Assembly: GCA_020861055.1 (NCBI GenBank)
Contig: JAJBTD010000026.1
Location: 1 to 9,694 of the forward strand
Length of the DNA stretch: 9,694 nt
From: Clostridiales bacterium
Lineage (GTDB): Bacteria; Bacillota; Clostridia; Oscillospirales; Oscillospiraceae
Direction of reading: 5' to 3'
The notes under the pieces were generated by a model that ran no database searches, was not told the DNA's origin, and saw nothing but the letters and a program-made list of their open reading frames with translations. A program made the position numbers and the translations under genes. Position 1 is the stretch's first letter. The number at the start of each line of letters is the position of its first letter. Of this stretch, positions 1 to 6,236 are shown one piece after another.

Positions 1-475
1 TGGCGTAGCACATGCCCATGGTGATATACGGGCCTGCGGCCACCGGGGGCTTGGTGGGGGCGGGCACCAGCTTGATTAGGGCAAAATCCGGGTCGGTGGC
101 CAGGTGCACCACCTCCTGGCAGGGGGCGGGGGCCTCCGTCACCACGGGAGGGATAGGATTGGCGGCGCAGGACTGCACCAGATGGCCCAGCTCCTCCTTT
201 TTGCAGCCGAAGAGGTTCGCCACCCGCTGGCGGCTGGCCAGCACGCCAATCACGCACTGTGCGCCGGGGTGTCCCTTGAGATTGTGGAACAGCATGGCGG
301 GGCCGTCCACCTGGGTGGGGCGCATGACGGTGCCGCCGGCCCCCACATGGCGGTACACGCCGGACAGCTCCGCCTTGGGGTCTACCTCTACGTTGGTCTC
401 GATGAGCTGGCCGGGGGTCTCTCTCAGCACGGCGAGGGCGTCCCGGAGGCTCAGAATTTCGGTTCTATGGTTCAT
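1..475 (-). CDS. lpdC: UbiD-family prenylated-FMN decarboxylase, LpdC (gallate decarboxylase)-like; N-terminal 158 residues, cut by window edge
   Basis: Reading the minus strand from the ATG at 475 gives an open frame of 158 codons that leaves the window at base 1. Visible UbiD-family features are an opening LRDALAVLRETPGQLIE segment, the EVDPKAELSGVYRHVGAGG block (residues 30-48), a GPAMLFHNLKGHPGA strand (58-72), the VLASRQRVANLFG helix (78-90) and AAGPYITMG (147-155), which corresponds to the DAGPYIT region of the family. The EVDP/GVYR/VGAGGTV run matches what I remember of lactobacillus gallate decarboxylase LpdC better than UbiD proper. Such enzymes decarboxylate hydroxybenzoates (gallate to pyrogallol, protocatechuate to catechol) in the cytoplasm using prenylated FMN. 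The catalytic E-D-E region lies beyond the edge, so activity cannot be judged. AAGGGAGG overlaps the GH3 stop and sits 7 bases before the ATG; the 14-base gap implies one transcript. The exact hydroxybenzoate substrate is inferred. Confidence 0.85.
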   Translation of the reverse strand, partial: MNHRTEILSLRDALAVLRETPGQLIETNVEVDPKAELSGVYRHVGAGGTVMRPTQVDGPAMLFHNLKGHPGAQCVIGVLASRQRVANLFGCKKEELGHLVQSCAANPIPPVVTEAPAPCQEVVHLATDPDFALIKLVPAPTKPPVAAGPYITMGMCYA

Positions 476-489
476 TTCGGATCCTCCCT

Positions 490-2130
490 TCAAAGATGAG
501 TATCATACAGCCCGCAGAACGGGTCCACCGGGCTGACGCCGGTAAAGCTGCTCTGACCGGTGAGCTTTTCCAGCGCCGCCGTGATGGTGGCCTCCGTGGC
601 GGTGTAGGCGTTGATGTAGACCGGCACTCTGGGGATGTCCTGGAGGTGATAGGGGTTAGCAAACGAGATAAAGGCGTAGGGCTCCTCGTTTACGAACCGG
701 GGGATCTCCAGGGCGTGCTTGTCACACCATTTGATGCGAACGGTAGTCTGGTTGCTGGCGGCGGGGAGATTGCACAAAATCAGCGTCAACCGATCGTCCG
801 GCAGTTCCCTGGTTCCGTGAAGGTCGTCAGCCATGGGGTCGTACCGCTCTACCGTAAAGCCCTGGCGGGTCAGCCAGTCCGCCGCCAGTTCGGTCATGGA
901 GCCGTCATAGGTCTCGTCCCTGCCCAGGGTCACCAGACGAATATTGGTATACTGCTCAGGTGTCACCGGGAGCAGGCGCTTCGTGTCCTTGACCAAGGTG
1001 ACGGCCTTCTCTGCACACCGCCGCTGCTCCGCCTTGGGGTCCAGCTCCGGCAGGGGATACTCCCGGTTCAGGGTGGCTTTCAGGGCCAGGACACGGGTCA
1101 CGGCCTCGTCCAGCCGCTCCTGAGAGAGCCGCCCGTCCGCCACGGCGTCCAGAATGTAGGAGATGTCCTCCCGGATATCGGTGCCGAAGCAGAGCATATC
1201 GCACCCGGCGGCAATGCTGTGGGGAATGGCCTCCCGGCGGGGCATGGCCATGGTGTAGCCGCCCATGATGGTGGCGTCGGTGATGATGACCCCGTTGAAC
1301 CCAAACCGCTCCCGGAGTACGCCGGTGAGCATCTCTTTGGACTGGCTGCCGGGGAGCAGGTCGGCCTCGGTGGCCTGGGGGTTCACCGCCTTGATGACGT
1401 TGGGCTGGACGATATGCCCCACCATAATGCTCATCAGCCCCTCGTCGATGAGGGTTTGGTAGATCCTGCCGAAGGTGGCGAACCAGTCCCCGGCGGACAG
1501 GTCGTTGTAGGTGGGGTGGAGATGCTGGTCCCGGAAGTCCACCCCGTCTCCGGGATAGTGCTTGCAGGAGGCGGCCACGCCGTACTTCTGAATGGTGCGG
1601 ACGAAGGCGCTGGCGTTGGCCAGCACCCGGTCCGGGTCGCTGCCGAAGGTGCGGACGTTGGTGATGGGGTTGCGGAAGTTCACGTCGATGTCCACCACCG
1701 GGGAGAAGGTCCAGTTCACCCCTACGCTGCGCCCCTCCAGGGCGCAGTCCTTGGCAAAGGCCTCGGTGCAGGTCAGATCGTCTGCGGCGGCCACCTGGAG
1801 CTGAGAGCCGAAATAGGTGCCGTCAGACAGCACCCCGGCCCCGCCTTCCTCCAGGTTGGCAGCTTTCAGCAGGGGGACTTTGGCGTACCGGTCCAGGCTG
1901 TCATACTTGGCTCGGACTTCCTTCTGGGGGTTGGGCCGGAACAGCACCCCGGAGACGTGCCAGTTCTGCACCAGGTCGATGAGCCCCTCAGGGGAGTTGG
2001 CGTCCCCCAGGATGCAGAACAGCTGGCCCGCCTTTTCCTCTGTGGTCAGGGAGGAGAGGGTGTCCTGGACCCAGGCGATCTCGCTCTCGGTCAGGTGGAA
2101 GGGCTTTTCCTGTAGCTTTGTCAGTTTCAT
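490..2130 (-). CDS. Glycoside hydrolase family 3 protein, NagZ-type catalytic dyad
   Basis: This is a 546-residue GH3 enzyme with no signal peptide, so probably cytoplasmic. The (beta/alpha)8 catalytic domain spans about residues 15-355. KHYPGDG (190-196) continues into D201-Q-H203, which aligns with the D-S-H general acid/base dyad of NagZ-like beta-N-acetylglucosaminidases. GFNGVIITDATIMGG (277-291) supplies D285 as the likely nucleophile. A shorter alpha/beta C-terminal domain follows (about 365-521), which many NagZ proteins lack. The usual PGHG is PGDG here. A GTG nine bases upstream opens the same frame but sits one base from the GGGAG ribosome site, whereas the ATG at 2130 is ten bases away; I therefore start at 2130. 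It follows the esterase by 38 bases and precedes lpdC by 14. Hydrolysis of a beta-linked sugar from an imported phenolic glycoside is inferred; the true sugar is unknown. Confidence 0.85.
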   Translation of the reverse strand: MKLTKLQEKPFHLTESEIAWVQDTLSSLTTEEKAGQLFCILGDANSPEGLIDLVQNWHVSGVLFRPNPQKEVRAKYDSLDRYAKVPLLKAANLEEGGAGVLSDGTYFGSQLQVAAADDLTCTEAFAKDCALEGRSVGVNWTFSPVVDIDVNFRNPITNVRTFGSDPDRVLANASAFVRTIQKYGVAASCKHYPGDGVDFRDQHLHPTYNDLSAGDWFATFGRIYQTLIDEGLMSIMVGHIVQPNVIKAVNPQATEADLLPGSQSKEMLTGVLRERFGFNGVIITDATIMGGYTMAMPRREAIPHSIAAGCDMLCFGTDIREDISYILDAVADGRLSQERLDEAVTRVLALKATLNREYPLPELDPKAEQRRCAEKAVTLVKDTKRLLPVTPEQYTNIRLVTLGRDETYDGSMTELAADWLTRQGFTVERYDPMADDLHGTRELPDDRLTLILCNLPAASNQTTVRIKWCDKHALEIPRFVNEEPYAFISFANPYHLQDIPRVPVYINAYTATEATITAALEKLTGQSSFTGVSPVDPFCGLYDTHL

Positions 2131-2168
2131 CCGATTCACGCTCCCGATTTACGGATATCATATAACAA

Positions 2169-3125
2169 TCAGAGGGTTTTGTCCAGCCAGGTCCACAGCA
2201 CGTTCATATTCCACTCACTGGAATACTCCTTGTCCTCGTGGTCGGCGTTGGGCAGGGGGACAAACTCCACCCGGCCCTGGCCCAGCTTCTGATAGATGGC
2301 GTTGACGAAGTTGACGCTCTGCATAAAGGGCACCAGCTTGTCCACGCAGCCATGCTCCACCAGCATGGGGGCCATCTTCTCATTGATGTAGGTGGCGGGG
2401 TTGGCCTTGGCCAGCCACTCGTCGGACAGGGTGGGCAGAGCGCCGCCCATGTAGCTGCTCTCGGCGGACTGGGGGGTGTCGTGATCGACGAAGCTGACCC
2501 CGTTGGCCCTGGCCTGGTCGTCCATGGTGCGGAAGTCCATGGGACCGAACTGGTCGATGCAGGCCTGTACGGTGCAGTCCGTGTCGAAGGTCATCCCCTC
2601 CTCGCCGGGGAACTGGCCGTTGGGGATATTCATCCCCATGATGGCGGACAGGTTGCCACCGGCGCTGCCACCCAGGGCGCAGATGCGGTCAGGGTCGATG
2701 CTGTACTCTGCGGCGTGCTTCCGCAGGAACCGGAACGCCTCCCGGCAGTCCAGCACGGCGGCGGGGAAGATGGCCTCGCCGCTGAGCCGGTACTCCACCG
2801 AGGCGATGGCGTAGCCGTGGAACAGGCCCTGGAGATAGGTGTCCATGTGGTCGTCCCGCTTGTCACCCATGCCGAAGCCGCCGCCGTGGAGATGCACCAC
2901 CAGGGGGAAGGGACCCTCTCCCTCCTCCGGGAGATAGAGGTCCAGCCGCTGGGCGGGGGACTGGTCGGCGTATGGAATGTCCAGATATTTCCGCTTCACC
3001 CAGCTGATGTCGGCCATTTTCATCTCTATGGCCGGAGCACCACCCTCTGCCGGTGCGTCAAAGCGGAGAGAGCCTTCCAGCTTGTCGTAATCCTCCAGGC
3101 CGAAAGGTTTGTTTTCTTGACTCAT
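2169..3125 (-). CDS. Alpha/beta-hydrolase esterase, BD-FAE/hormone-sensitive-lipase-like
   Basis: A 318-residue cytoplasmic serine hydrolase. The oxyanion-hole motif HGGGFGMGDKR (80-90) is followed by the nucleophile elbow LGGSAGG with S154. D262 in EHGCVDKLVPFMQS (257-270) and H296 in NADHEDKEY (293-301) complete a Ser-Asp-His triad spaced as in the family. The HGxxDxxVPxxQS pattern is typical of the BD-FAE-like (bifunctional acetyl/feruloyl esterase) group. About 50 N-terminal residues precede the fold. It lies between the transporter and GH3 genes on the same strand, which suggests it de-esterifies the imported substrate, for example removing acyl or hydroxycinnamoyl/galloyl groups from a sugar. 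That substrate is inference. The ribosome site AGAAAGGA (3146-3139) is about 13 bases from the ATG, longer than usual, so translation may be weak; no better in-frame start was seen. Confidence 0.82.
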   Translation of the reverse strand: MSQENKPFGLEDYDKLEGSLRFDAPAEGGAPAIEMKMADISWVKRKYLDIPYADQSPAQRLDLYLPEEGEGPFPLVVHLHGGGFGMGDKRDDHMDTYLQGLFHGYAIASVEYRLSGEAIFPAAVLDCREAFRFLRKHAAEYSIDPDRICALGGSAGGNLSAIMGMNIPNGQFPGEEGMTFDTDCTVQACIDQFGPMDFRTMDDQARANGVSFVDHDTPQSAESSYMGGALPTLSDEWLAKANPATYINEKMAPMLVEHGCVDKLVPFMQSVNFVNAIYQKLGQGRVEFVPLPNADHEDKEYSSEWNMNVLWTWLDKTL

Positions 3126-3155
3126 TTTAATTAAACCATCCTTTCTAAAAGAAAT

Positions 3156-3192
3156 CCGGGACAGCCGAGAAGCAACGCCTCCGCTGTCCCGG
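3156..3192 (-). terminator. Hairpin with U-rich tail between transporter and esterase genes (leaky terminator/attenuator)
   Basis: Perfect 10-bp arms CCGGGACAGC (3156-3165) and GCTGTCCCGG (3183-3192) extend across a C-C mismatch by three more pairs, leaving a 9-base loop. On the minus strand the stem is followed by ATTTCTTTTAG, so it resembles an intrinsic terminator. Only about 30 bases separate it from the esterase ATG, leaving no room for another promoter. Partial read-through, or a role in mRNA stability that lowers enzyme relative to transporter expression, is therefore likelier than a full stop. Confidence 0.6.
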
Positions 3193-3201
3193 TAAAGGGG
3201 G

Positions 3202-3222
3202 GTGCATAGTCCATCTATGCAC
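3202..3222 (-). repeat. 8-bp inverted repeat just after the transporter stop
   Basis: GTGCATAG (3202-3209) and CTATGCAC (3215-3222) form a perfect 8-bp stem with a 5-base loop, 21 bases beyond the transporter stop codon on the minus strand. It is followed by a C-run and then the larger hairpin at 3156-3192. It may shield the 3' end of the transporter message; no U-tract directly follows it. Confidence 0.5.
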
Positions 3223-3243
3223 AGGGATGAATTATGAAGTTAC

Positions 3244-4602
3244 TTACTTGTTAGCAGGGGCCTGATCCTTCTGGGCATTGGCCTCACGGAACTGAGGGGC
3301 ATATTTCTCCACGTCGGTGAGCAGTACCAGGACGAGGATAATCACGCCGATAATAGCGCCCACAAAGGTGTAATCGAACTGGATGGCGCTGATAACGGCC
3401 TCAGACTGGGTCTCCAGAGTGGCGCTATAGCCCACGGCAGCCAGAATCCAGGCGCACATGGCGGAGCCGAAACCCATACCGATCTTGGAACCGATGGACT
3501 GAGCGGAGGAAATCAGGCCTTCGGAACGGACACCGTATTTCCAGTAGCCGTACTCCACCACGTCAGGCACGAAGGCGAATACTGCGCTCAGCAGAGGGCC
3601 AGCGCCCAGAGCGCGGATGACCACACCGATGACCACCAAAGTGGTGTTGGTACCGGCAAAGCCACAGATCAGGAAGCCTATAATCAGCAGGACGGCGCCC
3701 ATGGTCAGGTAGGCCCGTTTAGACCATCTCTTGGAGATAGCGGGCATCAGGAACAGAATGATGATGCCAGGGGCCTGGCCCGCAGTCATCAGGGTAGACA
3801 TGAACATGGCGTCGCCGATCACATAGCTGGCATAATAGCTCTGGGCAGCGATGGCGTTGGCGTTCATCAGCAGGGAGAAAATGCCGATGAGCAGAAGGAG
3901 CCAGAAATAGCGGTTCTTCATAACAGCGGGGAACTGCTGCTTCAGGGAAGGCTGCTCGCCCTGAACCTGTGCTGCTTCCCCTTCTTCGGGCTGAATCTCC
4001 TTGTTCACCAAGCCGGAGATGAGAATCAGGACGCCGGCAATCGCACCCAGGATAATGCTGGCCCAGTGCCAGCCGAAAGCCAGAACCAGGGGAGTGATGG
4101 AGGAACCGGCGATCAGGCCGATAACGCTGTTACCCACGGCGGAGAAGGTGGCCAGCATTGTATTGTCGTCCCGATCGCGGGTCATCAGGGGCAGCATAGC
4201 GGTGTTGGCAATGCCGAAGATAGTGTAGACCACCACAGACATAAAGATGTAGGTGGCATAGGCATAGATCAGCTTGGCGGTGTCGCCTGCGGATTCAGGC
4301 ACATGCATCAACAGCACAATGCCCAGGAAGGTCAACGGGCCGGAGAGGATCAGCCAGGGACGTGCTTTGCCCCATTTGGTATTCGTCTTGTCCACGATAG
4401 CGCCCATGATCAGGTCGCTGATGCCGTCGAAGATACGGCAGACCACGAACATGGTGCCAATGGCCGCCGCGCCGATGAGAGCGGTGTCGGTGTAGTAGCT
4501 CAGCAGGAACGCTGCGCCGATCTGACTGAAAACATTACCGCCGCCGGTGCCGAGACCGTAGACTGTTTTCCGCCATAGCGGAACTTTCTTGTTTGCATTC
4601 AT
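3244..4602 (-). CDS. GPH-family (glycoside-pentoside-hexuronide) cation symporter, MFS superfamily
   Basis: A 452-residue inner-membrane transporter of normal GPH/MelB length with about twelve hydrophobic segments. Family signatures are CRIFDGISDLIMGAIVDKTN (55-74), with D59 and D63 at positions equivalent to the MelB cation-site acids, the KWGKARPW loop (76-83), and DVVEYGYWKYGVRSEG (347-362). A charged cytoplasmic loop at about 200-228 separates the two halves. The family co-imports glycosides with Na+ or H+. Here it heads the minus-strand operon of esterase, GH3 and UbiD decarboxylase, so it probably imports a sugar-containing phenolic such as a galloyl glucose or phenolic glycoside. That substrate is inferred; lactobacillus gallate loci instead use a dedicated gallate permease. 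AAGGAGGTAG stands 6 bases before the ATG. Expression is likely from the promoter at 4660-4688, controlled by the divergent LysR. Confidence 0.9.
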   Translation of the reverse strand: MNANKKVPLWRKTVYGLGTGGGNVFSQIGAAFLLSYYTDTALIGAAAIGTMFVVCRIFDGISDLIMGAIVDKTNTKWGKARPWLILSGPLTFLGIVLLMHVPESAGDTAKLIYAYATYIFMSVVVYTIFGIANTAMLPLMTRDRDDNTMLATFSAVGNSVIGLIAGSSITPLVLAFGWHWASIILGAIAGVLILISGLVNKEIQPEEGEAAQVQGEQPSLKQQFPAVMKNRYFWLLLLIGIFSLLMNANAIAAQSYYASYVIGDAMFMSTLMTAGQAPGIIILFLMPAISKRWSKRAYLTMGAVLLIIGFLICGFAGTNTTLVVIGVVIRALGAGPLLSAVFAFVPDVVEYGYWKYGVRSEGLISSAQSIGSKIGMGFGSAMCAWILAAVGYSATLETQSEAVISAIQFDYTFVGAIIGVIILVLVLLTDVEKYAPQFREANAQKDQAPANK

Positions 4603-4659
4603 TTGACTACCTCCTTGTTTCTACTTTTGTTATTTTTGCCGATTTCCGGCTACGTTATT

Positions 4660-4688
4660 ATTATATTCTGCACACAGTTGACAAACAA
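4660..4688 (-). promoter_or_regulatory. Promoter of the transporter-esterase-GH3-lpdC operon
   Basis: On the minus strand, TTGTTT (4688-4683) and a perfect TATAAT (4665-4660) are separated by 17 bases. Predicted transcription starts near 4653, giving a leader of about 50 bases. The weak -35 with a strong -10 is what is expected for a promoter activated by a LysR protein. Its -35 abuts and shares one base with the -35 of the divergent lysR promoter. Confidence 0.7.
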
Positions 4689-4707
4689 TTCTTGTTTGCG
4701 TTATAAT
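4678..4707 (+). promoter_or_regulatory. Consensus sigma-A-type promoter of lysR-lpdD
   Basis: TTGACA (4678-4683) and TATAAT (4702-4707) are both perfect consensus hexamers with an 18-base spacer. Transcription should start near 4714, giving a leader of roughly 68 bases. The -10 and start lie inside the large dyad at 4703-4731, so binding there would block the promoter, which is the usual LysR autorepression arrangement. Confidence 0.8.
4682..4698. promoter_or_regulatory. 7-bp inverted repeat over the -35 of the transporter promoter (possible LysR activation site)
   Basis: CAAACAA (4682-4688) and TTGTTTG (4692-4698) are perfect inverted arms separated by TTC. The centre is about -37 relative to the predicted transporter start. 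This matches the position of the inducer-dependent activation-binding site of LysR-type promoters. One half, AGAATTGTT on the minus strand, recurs at the tannase promoter. Confidence 0.5.
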
Positions 4708-4731
4708 CAATTCCAGAGAGGAATTGATTAT
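4703..4731. promoter_or_regulatory. Perfect 12-bp-arm dyad, predicted LysR recognition site
   Basis: Arms ATAATCAATTCC (4703-4714) and GGAATTGATTAT (4720-4731) are exact inverted repeats around AGAGA. A T-N11-A core (T4711 to A4723) fits the LysR-type operator rule. The centre is about -64 from the predicted transporter start and covers the -10/+1 of the regulator's own promoter, the classic dual activation/autorepression geometry. Only the right arm would be transcribed from the lysR promoter, so it is more likely a DNA operator than an RNA hairpin. Confidence 0.7.
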
Positions 4732-4781
4732 GCGAAAGTGATTGCAAAATGTGATCGGCCAATCAAGGAGGGAGAGACAGT

Positions 4782-5735
4782 ATGGACATTTCCTATTTTA
4801 AGGAGTTCGTCATTCTGGCAGAGACCCAGAACTTCTGGGCGGCGGCGGACCGGCTGTTTATCGGCCAGTCCTCCCTGTCCAAGCATATCAAAACATTGGA
4901 GAATCAGCTGGGCGCTCCGCTGTTTGACCGCACCTCCCGCAAGGTGGAGCTGACCCAGTTCGGCAAGCTGATGCTACCCTATGCCCAGTCCATCGCCCGG
5001 CTCCAGTATGAGTATGAGTCGGCGGCCTTCAACCATCTGAACCGGGAATGTGCCCCCCTGGAGATCGCCACCATCCCCGTCATTGCCCACTACGGCATCA
5101 CCGAGGCGTTGCTTCGGTTCAAGCAGGCCCATCCCACGGTGCAGGTCAACATCCAGGAGGCGGATACCCTGATCGTCCGGGAGATGCTGTTAGACCGTAC
5201 CTGTGAGATCGCCATCTACCGGGACAGCCCGGCCTACCTGGAGCACGCCCCGGACAAGGAGCGGCAGCTGGTCAGACTGCCCTACGCAAGGGATCAACTG
5301 GTGGCCGTCCTGCCGCCGGACCACCCCCTGAGCAATGCCGACCATGTGGAGCTGCCCCAGCTGTCCGAGGAGATGTTTGCCCTCATTCCTCCCAACACCC
5401 TGCCCTACAACCTGTGTATGCGGGCCTGCCAGGAGGCGGGCTTTTTGCCCAAGGTGTATTTCACCTCTCACAATCTGGAATCTATTCTGGACACGGTGCG
5501 CAAGGGGAGCTGCGTGGCCCTGCTGTTCTCCAACCATTTGAATTTCCCCCATCAGATCGACTTCGGCGACCAGCCGCCGTTCGTGGCTGTCCCCGTCTCC
5601 CCGCCCATCTACACCACCGTCTATCTCAGCTACCGGAAAAACGACACCCTCTCCTCTGCGGCGGCCTACTTTATCGAGTTCTGCAAGCAGGTGCGGGCGG
5701 GGCTGCCCGGGGGCATGGAGGAGGCGGCCCCATGA
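4782..5735 (+). CDS. LysR-family transcriptional regulator of the phenolic-ester locus (TanR-like role)
   Basis: A 317-residue protein of standard LysR length. The winged helix-turn-helix occupies residues 1-60; FWAAADRLFIGQSSLSKHIK (18-37) is the recognition-helix region and LGAPLFDRTSRKVELTQFG (43-61) the wing. The effector-binding domain (about 91-308) starts at LEIATIPVIAHYGI. It is divergent from the transporter operon and upstream of the tannase gene, with predicted binding sites at both targets, so it is the likely local activator. By analogy with the LysR regulator of the L. plantarum tannase/gallate genes, a hydroxybenzoate or galloyl compound is the probable inducer; this is inferred from context. 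AAGGAGGG lies about 9 bases before the ATG. Its stop overlaps the lpdD start (ATGA). Confidence 0.92.
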   Translation: MDISYFKEFVILAETQNFWAAADRLFIGQSSLSKHIKTLENQLGAPLFDRTSRKVELTQFGKLMLPYAQSIARLQYEYESAAFNHLNRECAPLEIATIPVIAHYGITEALLRFKQAHPTVQVNIQEADTLIVREMLLDRTCEIAIYRDSPAYLEHAPDKERQLVRLPYARDQLVAVLPPDHPLSNADHVELPQLSEEMFALIPPNTLPYNLCMRACQEAGFLPKVYFTSHNLESILDTVRKGSCVALLFSNHLNFPHQIDFGDQPPFVAVPVSPPIYTTVYLSYRKNDTLSSAAAYFIEFCKQVRAGLPGGMEEAAP

Positions 5736-6106
5736 CAGAGCAGGTGAAGCGGTACGAGCGGACGGTGTGGGGCGTGACCCTGCTCTGCGACGTGGTGCCC
5801 ATGGGCCGGGACTACACGATCTGTATCCGCTCGGACAGCGGCGGTCATGTGGGTTCAGCCGCCCTGGCGGTGGCCCGACCCAGCCTCACCGGGGAGGGGG
5901 TCAGCGCCACCACCTCTGTCCTCAACTGCCTGGGCCACAAGGACGACGCCGTGGCCTGCCGTCTGGCCGCCGCCGTAGCCGGTGCGAAGAGCTGCACGGC
6001 GGTCTGCGTCTGCGGTATCCACATCGACGGCCTGGCCCCGGAGGGCATCCGGGCGATTTTGGACGCCTGCGGAGAGCTGGAGGAGGAGATTTTGCGGGAA
6101 TTGTGA
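5732..6106 (+). CDS. lpdD: LpdD-like protein, putative prenylated-flavin chaperone of UbiD decarboxylase
   Basis: A 124-residue soluble protein. Visible blocks are SDSGGHVGSAALAVARPS (34-51), LGHKDDAVACRLAAAVA (67-83) and CVCGIHIDGLAPEGIRAIL (92-110). The GGHxG, HKDxxxA and GIHIDxLxxxxI pattern matches my memory of LpdD, the small companion encoded with gallate decarboxylase in lactobacilli and associated with a prenylated-flavin chaperone-like domain. It is not the zinc-binding VdcD/BsdD type. Its proposed role is supporting prFMN loading or maturation of the UbiD enzyme. The ATG overlaps the lysR stop by four bases (ATGA), and GGAGGAGG inside lysR is 7 bases upstream, so translation is coupled to the regulator. 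Unusually, it is on the opposite strand from lpdC. No alternative family was recognised. Confidence 0.72.
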   Translation: MTEQVKRYERTVWGVTLLCDVVPMGRDYTICIRSDSGGHVGSAALAVARPSLTGEGVSATTSVLNCLGHKDDAVACRLAAAVAGAKSCTAVCVCGIHIDGLAPEGIRAILDACGELEEEILREL

Positions 6107-6134
6107 GCATCAATTCCAAACAGGCAAGAAAAAC
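6106..6134. promoter_or_regulatory. Degenerate copy of the LysR dyad upstream of the tannase gene
   Basis: ATCAATTCCA (6109-6118) is identical to 4706-4715 of the perfect dyad, and the T-N11-A core is retained (T6114 to A6126, TTCC-N5-GG-N-A). The right arm is poorly conserved. Its centre (6120) lies 52 bases upstream of the tannase -10, the same distance as in the transporter promoter. A further inverted pair TTCCAAA/TTTGGAA (6114-6120, 6136-6142) overlaps it. It starts at the last base of the lpdD stop codon. Confidence 0.5.
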
Positions 6135-6148
6135 ATTTGGAAATAGAA

Positions 6149-6177
6149 TTGTTCTTTTTGGTGCTTCTGTCTAAAAT
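6149..6177 (+). promoter_or_regulatory. Predicted tannase promoter
   Basis: TTGTTC (6149-6154) and TAAAAT (6172-6177) are 17 bases apart, with predicted start near 6184 and a leader of about 53 bases. The -35 is embedded in AGAATTGTT (6145-6153), exactly as in the transporter promoter, which suggests co-activation by LysR. The -35 match is weak, so the call depends on that similarity. Confidence 0.5.
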
Positions 6178-6210
6178 AGAAAACAGAAGCACCGTTTCTA
6201 TTTGTATTTT
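6160..6210 (+). terminator. Hairpin terminator of lysR-lpdD, overlapping the tannase promoter
   Basis: GGTGCTTCTGT (6160-6170) and ACAGAAGCACC (6183-6193) are perfect 11-bp arms with a 12-base AT-rich loop, followed by T-rich DNA (6194-6210). Read through from lpdD it would form an intrinsic-type terminator. The loop contains the predicted tannase -10 box, so tannase transcripts starting near 6184 would not form the hairpin. Confidence 0.6.
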
Positions 6211-6236
6211 CATCAAAACAACAAGGAGTGATCGAT

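Noticed and set aside
12..536. Plus-strand open frames over the left edge
   Set aside because: The minus strand carries a clear UbiD-family N-terminus; the plus-strand frames are its antisense.
496..2115. 539-codon plus-strand open frame opposite the GH3 gene
   Set aside because: Low-complexity Gly/Val/His-rich translation mirroring GC-rich codons of the GH3 gene; no family motifs and no ribosome site.
2238..3134. 298-codon plus-strand open frame opposite the esterase
   Set aside because: The opposite strand carries a complete Ser-Asp-His esterase; this frame has no motifs.
4739..4765. TGATTG/CAATCA inverted pair in the lysR leader
   Set aside because: Six-bp arms 15 bases apart in AT-rich leader; weaker than the neighbouring dyads and possibly chance.
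4603..4781. Riboswitch or small RNA in the divergent region
   Set aside because: Both leaders are short (about 50-70 bases) and the structure is explained by promoters and operator dyads.
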